From: Undaria pinnatifida
Taxonomy: Eukaryota; Sar; Phaeophyceae; Laminariales; Alariaceae
Assembly (NCBI GenBank): GCA_012845835.1
Contig: JABAKD010000009.1
Coordinates: 21,212,318 to 21,276,317 of the forward strand
Length of the DNA: 64,000 bases
Reading direction: 5' to 3'
A program made the position numbers and the translations under genes. The notes below the pieces were generated by a model. The model made no database searches. It saw nothing but the letters and a program-made list of their open reading frames with translations, and was not told where the DNA came from. Below are positions 40,119-51,288 of this stretch, in pieces (position 1 is the stretch's first letter; the number at the start of each line of letters is the position of its first letter).

Positions 40119-41401
40119 TAGACGTATTTAAGCCTCGAGGTTAGGTCTTAAGTACTTCCAACTGGAAGAGCTAGGCCATTCGATATTTCGACCTTAAACG
40201 CATAAAAAACACCATATGTCTAAAACTCGAAATAGTGGTCTCTTTCAGTACGCATAAAAAGAAAAGCCGAGGAAAGATCAAACTACTTGAAAATAGACTA
40301 TGATATTTCTGCACTACTCCAGACGCAGATGGCAAGACGAGGATTTATGTCATGAGTCAGCACATGAGTGGGTGGAAACTTCGAGAAAGACCCTCCCCTG
40401 CCCATGCTGTGCGAGCTTGAACAAACGGCCAAAACAAATAACTGGTGCCTGGCAAAAACATTGAGTGCTTCGTACTCCATACTCGCTTCATATGTAGGAT
40501 ACCTTGCAGGCGTCTGCCGCCTTCGGTGTTCCTCAGTGTGGCAGTCAGTACAGCAGCACAGCAGGACTGGCCCTCAACCCGGTTCAATTTCCACCCTCGA
40601 AATGTAGGCATCCGCGGGAAAGAGGCAACAGGGTTGTAAACTGCAGCCGCAGCTCCGGCCATGCGCTACGTCGGGCACAAAAACCAAACAAAAAAAATGT
40701 GTCATCGAAAAATTACAGCCTCTCAGGACGAGAGAGCAGGAGCACGAGCGCGCGACGAACTATGTCAGAGTCCCAGTTCTCTGACCGCAGAGAACGCCAG
40801 GGTAGGAGGAGTCTCGCGGGCGTTTTCCACCGGCTAGTTGTGCTGTAGTTGGGTTGGCTGTTGGGGTGCTGGTTGTCTGTGTGTTGTGCTGTGTTGTTTT
40901 GTTTTGTGGTGTGTTGTGTTGTGTGTGCGCTCGATCCTCGTGAATGAACAAGGACTCCTTTTCAAGTAATAGTACGTAAAGGCATGCCGCTCCACGAGAG
41001 TGGGTCGCCTCTGACCACCGCCAACGTTTCTGATCGTGTTGTACACGCAGGTTGATTAACCCGGGTTGGGGATACACCAAGCGGCTTGCTAGGTTGAGCG
41101 TTGCAATTACTGCGTGGGTGTTGTGCTGTGCTGCTGCTGCAGAGTGTCTGATGTTTCCTCGAGCCTTTGTCGTCTGAAATGCTGTTGTTTGCTGGAAAAT
41201 ACTCGGAAAATTGCTTCAAGTATGCACTTGGGCCAAAATGTGCCCAAGTGCATATTTTGGGAAAATCCACATCTCACCGTGGTCTGCCGTGGTCGTTAGG
41301 TCGATAAAATAGACCTATTTTTTCGACATTTAAAACACGATAGGGCTTAATTTGGTTTAGAGCCTAAAATATAGGCATATCGTCAGGCTTAAATACGTCT
41401 A
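40119..41401. mobile_element. Possible 1.28-kb element with 17-bp perfect inverted ends
   Basis: TAGACGTATTTAAGCCT at 40,119-40,135 is exactly repeated in inverted orientation at 41,385-41,401. Both flanks contain CACACAC-type sequence but no exact duplication. No transposase is recognisable inside. If it is an element, it is non-autonomous. Confidence 0.4.
41221..41254. other. 13-bp perfect inverted repeat (hairpin)
   Basis: TATGCACTTGGGC and GCCCAAGTGCATA are separated by an 8-base loop. A second, overlapping CCAAAAT/ATTTTGG pair extends the structure to about 41,261. Confidence 0.85.
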
Positions 41402-41517
41402 CTTCACACACGGTGGAACTTTAGTCCTCGCACGTACATCGGGGTGGCATCAAAATGTATTTGCGAGAGAATTTTCCCGCACTGCTAGACGCGGGCGCGG
41501 TGTATATGTACCCGCTG

Positions 41518-42094
41518 CAACGACGTGAACTATGTCATTACTGTGAGTTCTCCCTCACAATTGACACGGTGGTTACCATACAGCAGTAGCGAAACCTGTA
41601 TAAAGAGATATAAAGTAGCAACACAACCCAAGCAAAAGTAATGATGTGCACACAACAGACCATATCGGCAACAAACATCGGTCGGTATAAACTGTCTACG
41701 ATCACAGCAGCAGCAAGCAACCGCAGAGAGCGGCAATAATATATAGATAATAAAAAATCAAATTTTATTGAGAACGGGATTTTTTTCTGGATGGACCGAG
41801 GAGAATAAATACACAAGACCTTTACTCTCATCAAAAGAACATACACAGCGGTTTTACAATAGAGCACCACCAGCAAGCAGCACGTAGTCCATAGACTCTA
41901 AGAGTTTGTTGTCATATGAGCAACGACGGGAACTATGTCATTACTGTGAGTTCTCCCTCACAATTGACACGGTGGTTACCATACAGCAGTAGCGAAACCT
42001 GTATAAAGAGATATAAAGTAGCAACACAACCCAAGCAAAAGTAACGATGTGCACACAACAGACCATATCGGCAACAAACATCGGTATAAACTGC
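41518..42094 (+). repeat. 175-bp direct repeat pair spanning the OTU gene promoter and start
   Basis: Copies at 41,518-41,696 and 41,921-42,094 differ at only a few positions. Each contains GTATAAAGAGATATAAAG and an ATG that opens the same peptide MCTQQTISATNIG. The upstream copy stops after about 32 codons; the downstream copy continues into the OTU gene. Confidence 0.9.
42002..42018 (+). promoter_or_regulatory. Possible TATA box of the OTU gene
   Basis: TATAAAGAGATATAAAG lies 45-29 bp before the ATG at 42,047, so the untranslated leader would be very short. It is also present in the upstream duplicate (41,599). Confidence 0.3.
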
Positions 42095-42694
42095 GCGCGG
42101 GGAAAAATACTGGGCACAGAAAACACACAACAAATTGACACCAATGATTCCTCTAACAGCAGCGACAGCAGTACAAACCCATCAGACAGCGAAAATGATC
42201 AAGACAACAACAGCGGCAACACTAACAATTCTGGTCAATGGTCCATTATTCCCGAGATTGGTGATGGTGCATGTTTATTAAGATGTATCTCGCGTCGTGT
42301 GCACAACAACCCAGCTTTACATCACATCGTCCGTGCACATATTATTGCCCACATCACAACCAATTTGTACACCGTTATCCCAGGATCAGGTTTCAACACC
42401 TTCCACGACAGCATCTTAGCTGGAGCAAATCAAGAACTTGTGGAAGTCGCTGTATCTCAACCTACTACATATTCGAGTGTTGAAGAATATCTCCACTTCA
42501 TGTCACAGCCTTACGCACATGCTACAAACGTAGAATTAGTTGCTGCCACGCAGTCATACGGAGTGGACTTTCGAATAACTTATCACACCGAGCCTCAGCA
42601 ATATCCCAACCCTCCTCCTCTAAATGTCTGTGATATCATATATTATCCACATTCTTTCCACTACGCATCCCTCCGATATACACCTTCTGCATGA
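42047..42694 (+). CDS. OTU-type cysteine protease (deubiquitinase-like), 215 residues
   Basis: OTU proteases cut ubiquitin chains using a Cys-His pair. The ATG at 42,047 starts one uninterrupted frame. Residues 30-62 are a Ser/Asn/Asp-rich disordered segment. The OTU fold follows: GDGACLLRCIS (residues 72-82, Asp73 and the nucleophile candidate Cys76), then a YLHFMSQPYAHATNVELVAA block (149-168) resembling the conserved region before the core strands, GVDFRI, and PHSFHYASL with catalytic His205. No other domain is present. Single-exon OTU genes occur on transposons and in large DNA viruses as well as in hosts. The duplicated 5' region hints at a mobile or rearranged origin, but none is shown. 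The substrate is unknown. Confidence 0.8.
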   Translation: MCTQQTISATNIGINCARGKILGTENTQQIDTNDSSNSSDSSTNPSDSENDQDNNSGNTNNSGQWSIIPEIGDGACLLRCISRRVHNNPALHHIVRAHIIAHITTNLYTVIPGSGFNTFHDSILAGANQELVEVAVSQPTTYSSVEEYLHFMSQPYAHATNVELVAATQSYGVDFRITYHTEPQQYPNPPPLNVCDIIYYPHSFHYASLRYTPSA

Positions 42695-43740
42695 ATACTT
42701 CATCATCAGTTGTAGTCATTCGACTTGCGTCGCCCCCGGGAGGCACGTGTCCACCTCCCGAAGGGGAACCTTGTAACAATATACTATTATAATATTTTCT
42801 GTTTTCTAGAAGATCCGGCCGGGTAACCGGCAGGTGGTGCAGCAGCAATCGACGTCGAAGTCCATACTTCACATTGTTGTATGTGAATATTACAGTAAAC
42901 TAATAATAATATCAATAGTAATGATATTAGATTAAGAGTAAAAAACATTCAGGATGAGAATAATAACAACAATAATACAACTACATACAGGTATTCACGT
43001 ATTCACAACAAGAAAGACAGTAAGAACAAGAAGAACAGCAAAAAAAGCATAACGTAACCGTAACAACACGTATGTCATGCTACCTGTCTCCACCCGTCCC
43101 CAACCTATTTGTCCCTTCTGTGCAGGATTTTTGGTAAAATACCGTTGTTAGGAGTGTGCAGTTTTGCTCCCGTCTGCGCGTGACAGGAGACGTCTGCATA
43201 CAACGCCAGGATGGAAAGAGGCCGCATCCTACCGAAACCCCTTGCAACACGAGCCCCGCCCAAACTCCCGCACCAACTGGCGTTGGCGGGTGGATTGGAC
43301 GAGCGCCGACAGGGTTTTCAGGAGGGGCAGCCGCCAAAAATCCCCGGCTGCGCGTGTGGCTGTCTGGGATTCAGGTGGTCAAGCCGGACGGATAAGCCGG
43401 AAACTTCGTGGATGTACCTGCCCTCTAGAACGGTGTCGGGTTTGCTTGTCGACGCCAAGGGGAAAGATTTCCGCGCGCGGTGTGCACGCCGCTACAGTTT
43501 GATGTTGCCCCAACCCATTCACACAGCTCTCACGACAAAAACACATCGATATTTCTGTGTTTTCCAACAAAATTTGTAGCTGGTATCTTCACAGTGAACC
43601 TTTACATCGAAACGCAGATCTAAGTTTGTACTTTTTTTTGCGAAACGCACATCCAGGTTTGTACTTTGCACACCTCGGATAACGTGACAATTCATATTTG
43701 ACGTAAATGAAACGGACCAGCGAAAAAAATGGTAACAGTA
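42695..43740. other. No gene assigned; one weak open frame
   Basis: 42,735-42,770 holds an imperfect hairpin (GGGAGG/CCTCCC). At 43,156-43,579 all three plus frames stay open for 80-120 codons, which suggests GC-rich composition rather than coding. Nothing is recognised. Confidence 0.35.
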
Positions 43741-44690
43741 CGTTACTACGTCGTGCTGGGTTTTGTGATAACGTGTTGTTAGTGTGCTACGCTGTTATTT
43801 GACGGGCGATCGTGTAACATTATGCTAGTTAGTGTTACCTTGATCCCGTATTGACCGCAGCATATGCGTTACGGTGTTAGGTTAGGCAGCCCATAGAATC
43901 TAGCACTATGCTAGTGTGTTTGAGGAATTCGTAGCGGCTATCGTAACACGCGTTGAAGGGATAACGTACATGGTCAATGAAACGTTAACATTATGTTTCC
44001 GTGTTAGCGACAGCAGTCAATGAAACATTAACTTTAAGTCGCCGTGCTGGCGACTGCAGTCTGTAGCGAGTAACGTTACGTTAGGGCGTTGTCGGAATTC
44101 TTACTTGCTACCGTAACACGCTTCAGACGGATAACGTACATGCCTAATTAAACGCTTACATAACACGATGTTAGAAGTTGTAGTGGCTATCGTAGCACGC
44201 GTTGAAGTGATACCGTACATACATGGTGAATTAAGCGGCAATATTATGTTACCGTGTTAGCGACAGCAGTCAATCAAACGTTAACATTATGTTACCGTGT
44301 TAGTGACAACAGTCCGTAGCGAGTAACGTTATGTTACGGCGCCAGCGGGATTCTTGACTGCTACTGTAACATGTTTTATTATTAGACGGATAACGCCGTA
44401 CATGCCAAGCCAAACGCTTGCCTAACACTATGTTAGTGTGTGAAAGGAATTCCTGTTGTTTATTGTAACACACGTTAGAGTAAAAACAAACGAGTACATG
44501 GGAAATATAAATATATAACGTTACCATTATGTTACTGCTGTATCAGCAGTAACATAATGATATCGAGTGACGTCATGTTAGGGCGGTAGCGGCAATGGCG
44601 CAAGCCTTGGTACCGTAACACACGTTGAACGGATAACATACATGCTCAACTAAAAGCTAACACTTTGCCACTGCGTTGGCTCTTATCCAA
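43740..44690 (+). repeat. Repeat block built on TAACNNNRTGTTA (left part)
   Basis: The near-palindromic 13-mer occurs at 44,161, 44,282, 44,324 and 44,423, with variants nearby. It is embedded in a larger diverged unit of about 250 bp (GCGACAGCAGTCAATNAAACG, CGTAACACGCGTTGAA, GGATAACGTACATG). The same 13-mer resumes at 46,560-47,410. Confidence 0.75.
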
Positions 44691-45059
44691 ACATATAGTT
44701 GGAATACACACGTTAAGGCCATCTTTTATAGTAGCGTATCCGAATCCGAAAATGAGATGGATTTTCGGGTCGCAGAATCAGACGTGCACAATCGGGTTGA
44801 CGACCCTTACAATGAAACCCGAACATAGAAGTACTCACAAAACATAGATTTCCTGAGGGGCGTCCATTTTTTGCCTTTCATACACTAACTTTAAGGCATT
44901 CCCCTTTACGGACTGCTGAGCGGGCTCAGTTGCCTGAAACAGAGCTCCTCAGAGCGTTCCCACCTGAAAGACGCCGTGTTTTGCACGGTGAAACCTGGTG
45001 TCTCTTTTTTGGTTTTGTTTAGGAAGCATGACGTACCAGGTCCTAGCTGAGCTCACCTG
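44691..45059. other. No gene recognised
   Basis: Unique-looking sequence between two repeat blocks, with no coding frame of note. Confidence 0.35.
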
Positions 45060-45640
45060 AGCTCAGCAGCGCACCGCAATGAACTCACCTGAGCTCAGCA
45101 TCGTACAGCAGCGCTTGCTTAGCAAAGCAGCGCTGTGCGGTTCTGTGCGGTGCCGTGCCCTTCCGTGCGCTGCGGCCGCTCCCTGCCGTGCGGTGCAGCA
45201 TTGTGCGGCGCTGTGCTGTGCAGCGTGTTGTGCTGTACTTACTCTTTCATACCTGGTACATGCCAGGTCTCATTCGACAAAGTATCATACAGCAGTACCA
45301 TAGCAGTGGCTCAGCAGAGCAGCGCCGTGCGGTGCCGTGCCCTGCCATGCGGCCGTGCTTGCCGTGCAGTGCGATACTGTGCGGTGCTGTGTCGTGCTGT
45401 GCCATGCTGTGCCGCACTTGATCCTTCGTACACGCCAGGTCTCATTCGACGAAGTGGCGTCATACAGCAGCACCGAGGTACACCACACCAGGTTTGTACG
45501 TCATACATTGTTGAATCACAAACAATGCACTCCCAGCTCAGCTCAGCTCAGCTATAGCTCAGCATCGCCGTATGCTGCCGTGCGGTGCCGTGCCTTGCGG
45601 TGCGGTGCTGCGCCGTGCTGCGCTGTGCTTTCTTTCGAAC
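45060..45640 (+). repeat. About 190-bp triplicated module rich in GTGCGGTGC and CAGCTCAGC
   Basis: Three imperfect copies share CAGCAGCGC or CAGCATCGC, runs of TGTGCGGTGC-type words, and CCAGGTCTCATTCGACNAAGT (45,263 and 45,434). Open frames here are Cys/Ala-rich artefacts of the repeat. Confidence 0.8.
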
Positions 45641-45947
45641 ACACAGTAGTACACATAATGCGAATTCCCAGGTACCAGGTACCGGTACGTATGTGTGCTT
45701 GTCTTTTTTGAATTTTTCTCAAGTGGTTGTATTCCCTCTCGGTCCTTTTCATGTCCCCCTCCCCCGCATGCTACACCCATAGTGCGGCTCAGAACGTGAC
45801 ATCACCAACAAGCACACAGCACAGCACAGGGCAACCAGCTCCGCACAAGTAGTTCTTGGCATTGTCAAATCGCTAGTTGCGCCAAGTCAAGGGTTTTTTC
45901 TTTCTGCCCCCTTCACATTTACTTGTATTCTTCCTCGCGCGAGCGTA

Positions 45948-45969
45948 GCGGGCGGCCTCAGCCGCCCGC
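45948..45969. other. 9-bp GC hairpin with CTCA loop
   Basis: GCGGGCGGC-CTCA-GCCGCCCGC is a perfect stem with no downstream T run, so nothing indicates a bacterial-type terminator. 45,970-46,560 holds only short overlapping frames on both strands. Confidence 0.8.
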
Positions 45970-46559
45970 GGGGCGGAACCCTGGTATATTATTCAGATTG
46001 CGTTTAAAACAAAGGTCTTGCGGAAAAAATAAATGACGGCGATCGCTCGACTGCGTACATACTCGCACGAGTTGGCTGCACCAGAGCATCTCAGCGCACA
46101 CGCAGATGAAGCTTTTTAGGTGGGACGAGCGAAATCACGCCGTGTGCTGGCTGTCTTCCCCCTCGCTCCCGTCGATCTCGTGCACCAACAACGACATGTC
46201 GCAGACGGCGGCTGTCCTTGTCCTCCACAGACAAGTACGAGTAATGCGTGTCTTGAGTTTGGCGAATGCTGCAATCGCGACTGTGAGGAGAGCGCCAAGG
46301 CTCACGTAGTCGTCACCATCACTATCAGATCCCACCGGTCTTAGTGAAGCTCGAGGTAAGCTCGAGGTGTGTACCAGTGGTTAGCTAGGCACAGCGGCAG
46401 CACCTCGACTTCGCCTATGATAACGTGTTGCTTGCTCGGCAGACAGATGTAGCCTGATGCGCGTATTGTGTCTTGTACTATTGATACTAATATTTAATAC
46501 TACAGTACTGCTGTTTTCGGCACATATGTGATGGTACCACATAGCTATGGGGATCTAGG

Positions 46560-47410
46560 TGAAATAGGACAACACGACATCAATATGTTACTCCGCGCAC
46601 CGGGATCTCAGTGAAATGTATTAACACGGCTACATGATGTTACTCCGGGACGCCGCTTACCGCCAACCCAGTTAACACATGTTAGACCTCGGGGCGACTC
46701 AAAGGGTAGCGTTACAACATAATATTAGAACGACTTCGGCCCCAACGGTAACGTAGTGACATAGTGTTAGGATGGGATTGATTGTTGTGGTAGTACAGTA
46801 ACAAAACGGTAAAATAGATAGTTAATGACAATGGCATCATAACGTGTTGTTCGGAGGACGTCGGCATTTAGAGTAGCATTCTAACATAATGTTACGTACC
46901 AGTCGACTAAGACCGTAACGTTGTTAACGTACGTAAATGCTACGTTATCCGATCCTAAGGCAGTAGACGGGGGGTCCGAGTAACGTAATGTTAGTAGCGC
47001 GGGTCACTATCTTGAAGGTATGCTAGTGTGTTATGTATGCGTCACTCAATGTTAGGTGTTCAGTGGTGCTGGCCATCATAGTAACGTTATGTTAGGGCGC
47101 TACGTCTACCACTCACTCCACTATTAATATGGGTCAGCACAGCAGTGTTTGGGTGTTATGTGTAACGCTGCGTAGACAGCAACATAATGTCATCACATTA
47201 GCAAAATCTCCGGATGTTGATCTGGGCATGTTAGAGCGATAACATACGCCTATGGTAAAAGCCTAACATAGTGTTACGGCGTTAGCGCAAGGACGGAGCA
47301 CTGCGTAACATGATGTTACTGTACCAGAGCTGGACGGGATCTAACCCAACCCCATAACGTTAAGGCGTGTGCACGTTCGTGGGTTTCCAGTTAACGCTAT
47401 GTTAGACGGG
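46560..47410 (+). repeat. Repeat block built on TAACNNNRTGTTA (right part)
   Basis: The 13-mer occurs at 46,882, 46,981, 47,082, 47,263, 47,306 and 47,392, and once more at 48,251. Between them lie shorter forms such as CAACATAATATTA. Spacing is irregular. Confidence 0.75.
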
Positions 47411-48404
47411 TGACAATGGAAGGCCAAAAGTTTGAAATTCCCGAAGATCTCAGCCAACCATTGCCTGAACGATCGCTTATGGACCCAATTTGGTAGATTT
47501 GTTTTTGAAACTTTCCAGAATTCCGGAAAAAAAACGATTTCTTGCGGCGATCTTGGCCAACATCGGCCTGAGAAATTGGCTAGCATATCTTGGATTAGAC
47601 GCGGCGCAATTTCGTGTTCTCCACACATTTCGTTCGACGAAATCAACGACAGCGTCGTGAACTCTGAACGTGGCCAGCTCGTTAGGGGCTCCGATCCCTC
47701 CTTGGTGTACAGCGCTCACTCTACGACCGGTGATTTGTGGTGGGCACCGATCAGGCTTCTGTAAAAAGCACATTTGGCGGCTGGTGTGTAGAAAACTGAG
47801 ACAAGAACTCTATCGTTTCCCAACGGGCGAAAACCACATTTTTGAGAGGATGTGACGGAAGACCACAACATAACACAAGCAACCTCTCATGCCCTAGGGC
47901 ATGGATCGAGATGGACTCTTGAGCGCTGTCATCTACACTCATGTGGCCTTGTCCGGAACGAAGAGGAGTGACCATGGGTTGTCTCTATCTCGAGATCGAA
48001 GGTCAACCGTGTTTGGGGGGCAGTGTTGATCAAGGCTTGATGAAAATATGAAAAAAAGACAAATTCATCTGTTGGACCGCATGACCATATTGCTAGCCAG
48101 AGTAAAGGATTAGTCATTTTCCCCCATAGCGACGTTACCCGGGATCTTTCAGCAAGTAACCCCCCCAAAAGGTTGGACAACGTTTGGCCAAACTATCGGC
48201 TTTCCATTGTCATCGGTCTCACCGCGTTACCGTGATTACTTCTCACGTGCTAACACTATGTTAGGACGTGCCCAAGCATCTGCTTTAGGCTCCAAAACGT
48301 CGATAAGTGTTATCCGAGTGTTAAGTTATCCGAGGTGTGGTACTGTGTTAAAACAAAACACATCATTATTTGGACCTTTCTCTAACAGAAACATACCCAT
48401 GTTT
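47411..48404. other. No gene assigned; weak frames on both strands
   Basis: Plus 47,432-47,764 (LVYSAHSTTGDLWWAPIRLL) and minus 47,477-47,773 overlap. Either could be a decayed coding remnant; neither has a motif I can name. Confidence 0.35.
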
Positions 48405-48652
48405 CAAATAAAACGCATCCACATTTGTGCTCCTTCAAGGTTCAATTGTTTTCGTCGGACTCCAGTGTGGGCCCCGTCCCTGCCACCACTCGCTGCCACT
48501 CTGTCAAACGCTTCATTGGCCACCCCACTGCGAGGCCATATTAGCACCCTTCTAACAAAAAAGCACATCCATACTTGTACCCTTTTCAGGCTCAACCGCT
48601 TTCACCAGATTCCAGCGTGAGCCCCGTCTCTGCCATCACGCGCCGCCACGCT
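48405..48652 (+). repeat. About 145-bp tandem duplication
   Basis: GCATCCACATTTGTGCTCC to GCTGCCACTCTG at 48,415-48,511 matches GCACATCCATACTTGTACCC to CGCCGCCACGCT at 48,561-48,652 with moderate divergence. Confidence 0.7.
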
Positions 48653-48666
48653 TTAAATTGCTCCAG

Positions 48667-49070
48667 TATCCGCCGCAAGGTTCCCGGGCAGTACCGTATC
48701 CATCGACAGGGCGCCAACGCACGTTCTCGCTACTCCATCGCTGCACGAAGAAGAAAACCACCCCAATTGTACCGCAGGTAGGGATAAACTCGAAGATTCC
48801 GTCGTATCCGCAGCCGACGCAAAATACCGCGGAGAGCGAGACGAGGGTGGTGCGGTGGCGCGTGGGGGTGGCGGAGTTGGTAGCTTTGACACAGTGTCCC
48901 CTACCGCGCTGCACGAAGAGTTGGGAGGTCCAGCCGACAAGGAAGCAATGGCCTTGCCGAAACAAGGAACGGCCTTGCCGAAACAAGGAACGGCCTTGCC
49001 GAAAGGAGAATACGGTGTCACCATAGTAGCGAGACAAGAGGGCAGATATCACTGCGAGAAGAGGGGCGAG
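48667..49070 (+). CDS. Candidate exon, unidentified protein
   Basis: The acceptor AAATTGCTCCAG is followed by an open frame to a GAG/GTGGTG donor at 49,071. The peptide runs from RFPGSTVSIDRAPTHVLATP through ADAKYRGERDEGGAV to a three-fold 21-bp repeat (LPKQGTA twice, then LPKGEYG at 48,953-49,010) and ends RYHCEKRGE. Composition is coding-like but no domain is recognised. Overlapping frames on both strands are also open, which lowers confidence. Confidence 0.4.
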
Positions 49071-50006
49071 GTGGTGGGCCAGAACCACATACAACGGCGA
49101 GCAAGCGGCTCGAGCAGGGCGTTTACGCCTTGGTGCAGCTCAGCACGAGGTGTGTATGTATGCCTACACGGCCTTCTGACCTTTTCTTGCCGAATATTGA
49201 AGAAGCTGCGAGCCAGGGTGGTAGTCTGCTTGCGATAGGCCTTGAACCAAGGTCATACTTTTGGAGGGTCGATGCAAGTGGTTTTGCAACGACATGTTTA
49301 TGCCGATTTGAGGTCCGCGAGGCTTCTTCGCCTGACTCCATTCAAACCGCACCCATGTTTTTTGGGGGACAGACAAAAATAGTGTGGGATCATGTTAGCA
49401 GATCAAGCGGGTTACGTCGTACCACACGCTCTTTTCTGTGCTTGCAACGCCTTGCATCGCCGTCGTGTCACAAGAAACAGTTGGACTCTGCGGAGCCGTC
49501 GGCGGCTCTCTGCCTCCGCATTTTGGGGTCCTTCCAAACAGAGGTGGGGGCCAAGACCCGGGTACTAAACCTCTACCACTGCGTTCTCCCACAAAAGGTT
49601 TGCATGCATGATGTTTTCGTGAGACAAATAGGTTAAGGGTTAGGGAAATGCATAGGGTGGGGCTACGGTTACCGTTACACGGTTTGGGTTACCGTTACCG
49701 TTTGGGTTGTCCCAACGACTGCTGTGGTACCAATGCTTCAGTCTTCAATATCCCGCGGTTCATGTATCTTTTCTGTGTTGTTCTCTCGCAAAAATACGCG
49801 CTTGGTAGAAGACGCGTAAACAAAACTAAGGAAACGGAAAACTTAACGGGTAAACAAGCACGTCAAACCAAGCCACGATAAAAACGGCAAGTGATGTCGT
49901 TGCAGGTGCCTTTAACCCCCCCTCCCCCCCTCTTGTAAATTATTTACCTGACCCGCTCCCTACCTTGCGCGTTGTTCTGCTCGCGTTCCTTCGTGGGCAC
50001 CTGCAG
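49071..50006. other. No gene recognised
   Basis: A plus-strand open frame at 49,130-49,636 has no motif. Short TTAGGG-like and GGTTACCGTTACC runs lie at 49,630-49,710. Confidence 0.35.
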
Positions 50007-50208
50007 CCTAAACGGCTGCCGCACCAGAGAAGCATTTCTCTTGCGCCGGCAATGTATTTCGGACCACTTATTTCTACTCCGCAACGGCGTCCCGGCGCAG
50101 TGGCTTAGCTTTGACGTGGCCACTGAAAGTATCGCCGACCCCATTGACGAACGGGAAGGAGTTGGCAGGGGGTATGATGTCGATTTTCCCGCCGTCTTCA
50201 AGGCGAAG
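50007..50208 (+). CDS. Candidate exon, unidentified protein
   Basis: The acceptor GTGGGCACCTGCAG is followed by one split-codon base and 67 codons, then an AAG/GTGGGG donor. The peptide contains DHLFLLRNGVPAQWLSFDVA and YDVDFPAVFKAK, has balanced composition and lacks repeats. The frame stays open to about 50,300 if this donor is unused. No family is recognised. Confidence 0.4.
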
Positions 50209-50299
50209 GTGGGGAAACCCGCGGATGATGCGGTTCACCTCGGGGGGCATTATTTATTGTATAATAGAGGTACAATACCTTTTTTCGGCCAAAATATTT

Positions 50300-51288
50300 C
50301 TGAATGACGGGGCTCCAAAGTTACCAACTACCTATACCCAATATACATGGATTTCCATTCTATTGGTTCTATACCATATCGTTCATTCTGCGCCCCGCGA
50401 TGAACGCAAGACGGACAACCGACAACCAAAAACACACTGTCAGGTAGCAGTCAGGAGCCCCCCCCCCCCCCCCCCTTGGCCATGCACCCCCGAATTATAC
50501 ATTCTGCGCTTAGGCTTTAATGGGATTCTTCATCGAGCTAAGGGCACGTTTTTTATTCAAACCTACGTTTTGGGTAAGCTCGAGAGATCTTACGTGCAAC
50601 GGAAGAACATCAAAACCTTAGGTGCAACTCTACCACAGCATGGTTGCAATGGTTGGCACTCTTAGGGCATGTGAACCGCGGTAGATTCTGCCCCAACGCT
50701 CCGCATTATATTTATGGTGTTATCGAGGTGGGACCAATTGTACGGTATAGTATTACTCGTATTTATAGTATTGTACTCCTCCCAATTTCAGCACTAGGGT
50801 TAGGTAATAACAAAACGGACCCAACTAAACGTTATTGGAGCAGAAGCAGCGAAACAAAACATGCCACGACAGTACGTGTCGCGACACCGCATAGTACAAG
50901 AAAATGTACACACTAAGACATCTCACGGTAGACACCTCACACCAGTATTTCTCCAGTCCCTGACAACAAAAGCCGCAAGCAGAACGTTTCCTCAGCCCCT
51001 ACCATACAGTATATAATTGGTCGTGCCATTTGTCGGGGCTCAAAGAGATGCCAACCGGTGCAATCTCGTTCCGTCGTGCGAATCTTGTCCCATCGCGGGG
51101 GCCAACTGCTCGCTGGTTTGCATTGCGTTGGTTCTTTGAACGGTATTTGACAAATCTAGGGGCAGCACTTCGCGGTTGCTTTCATGTCGTCAGCGGACCG
51201 AATGAGTCAAGAATAGGAACAAGAGAAGCGACGAGAATGCCAACGAGAGCGAGAGAGACTATACCAAAGCGGACAAAAGGTTCCCAGC
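50300..51288. other. No gene recognised
   Basis: It includes a poly-C run at 50,459-50,475 and otherwise unremarkable sequence. Confidence 0.35.

Noticed and set aside
43156-43579. Three overlapping plus-strand frames as a gene
   Set aside because: All three frames are open at once, which reflects base composition; no splice sites or motif single one out.
45948-45969. Rho-independent terminator
   Set aside because: The GC stem has no T-tract after it, and such terminators are not expected in nuclear DNA.
46135-46335. Minus-strand 66-codon frame (MGSDSDGDDYVSLG)
   Set aside because: Plus-strand frames over the same bases are equally open, and no motif could be named.
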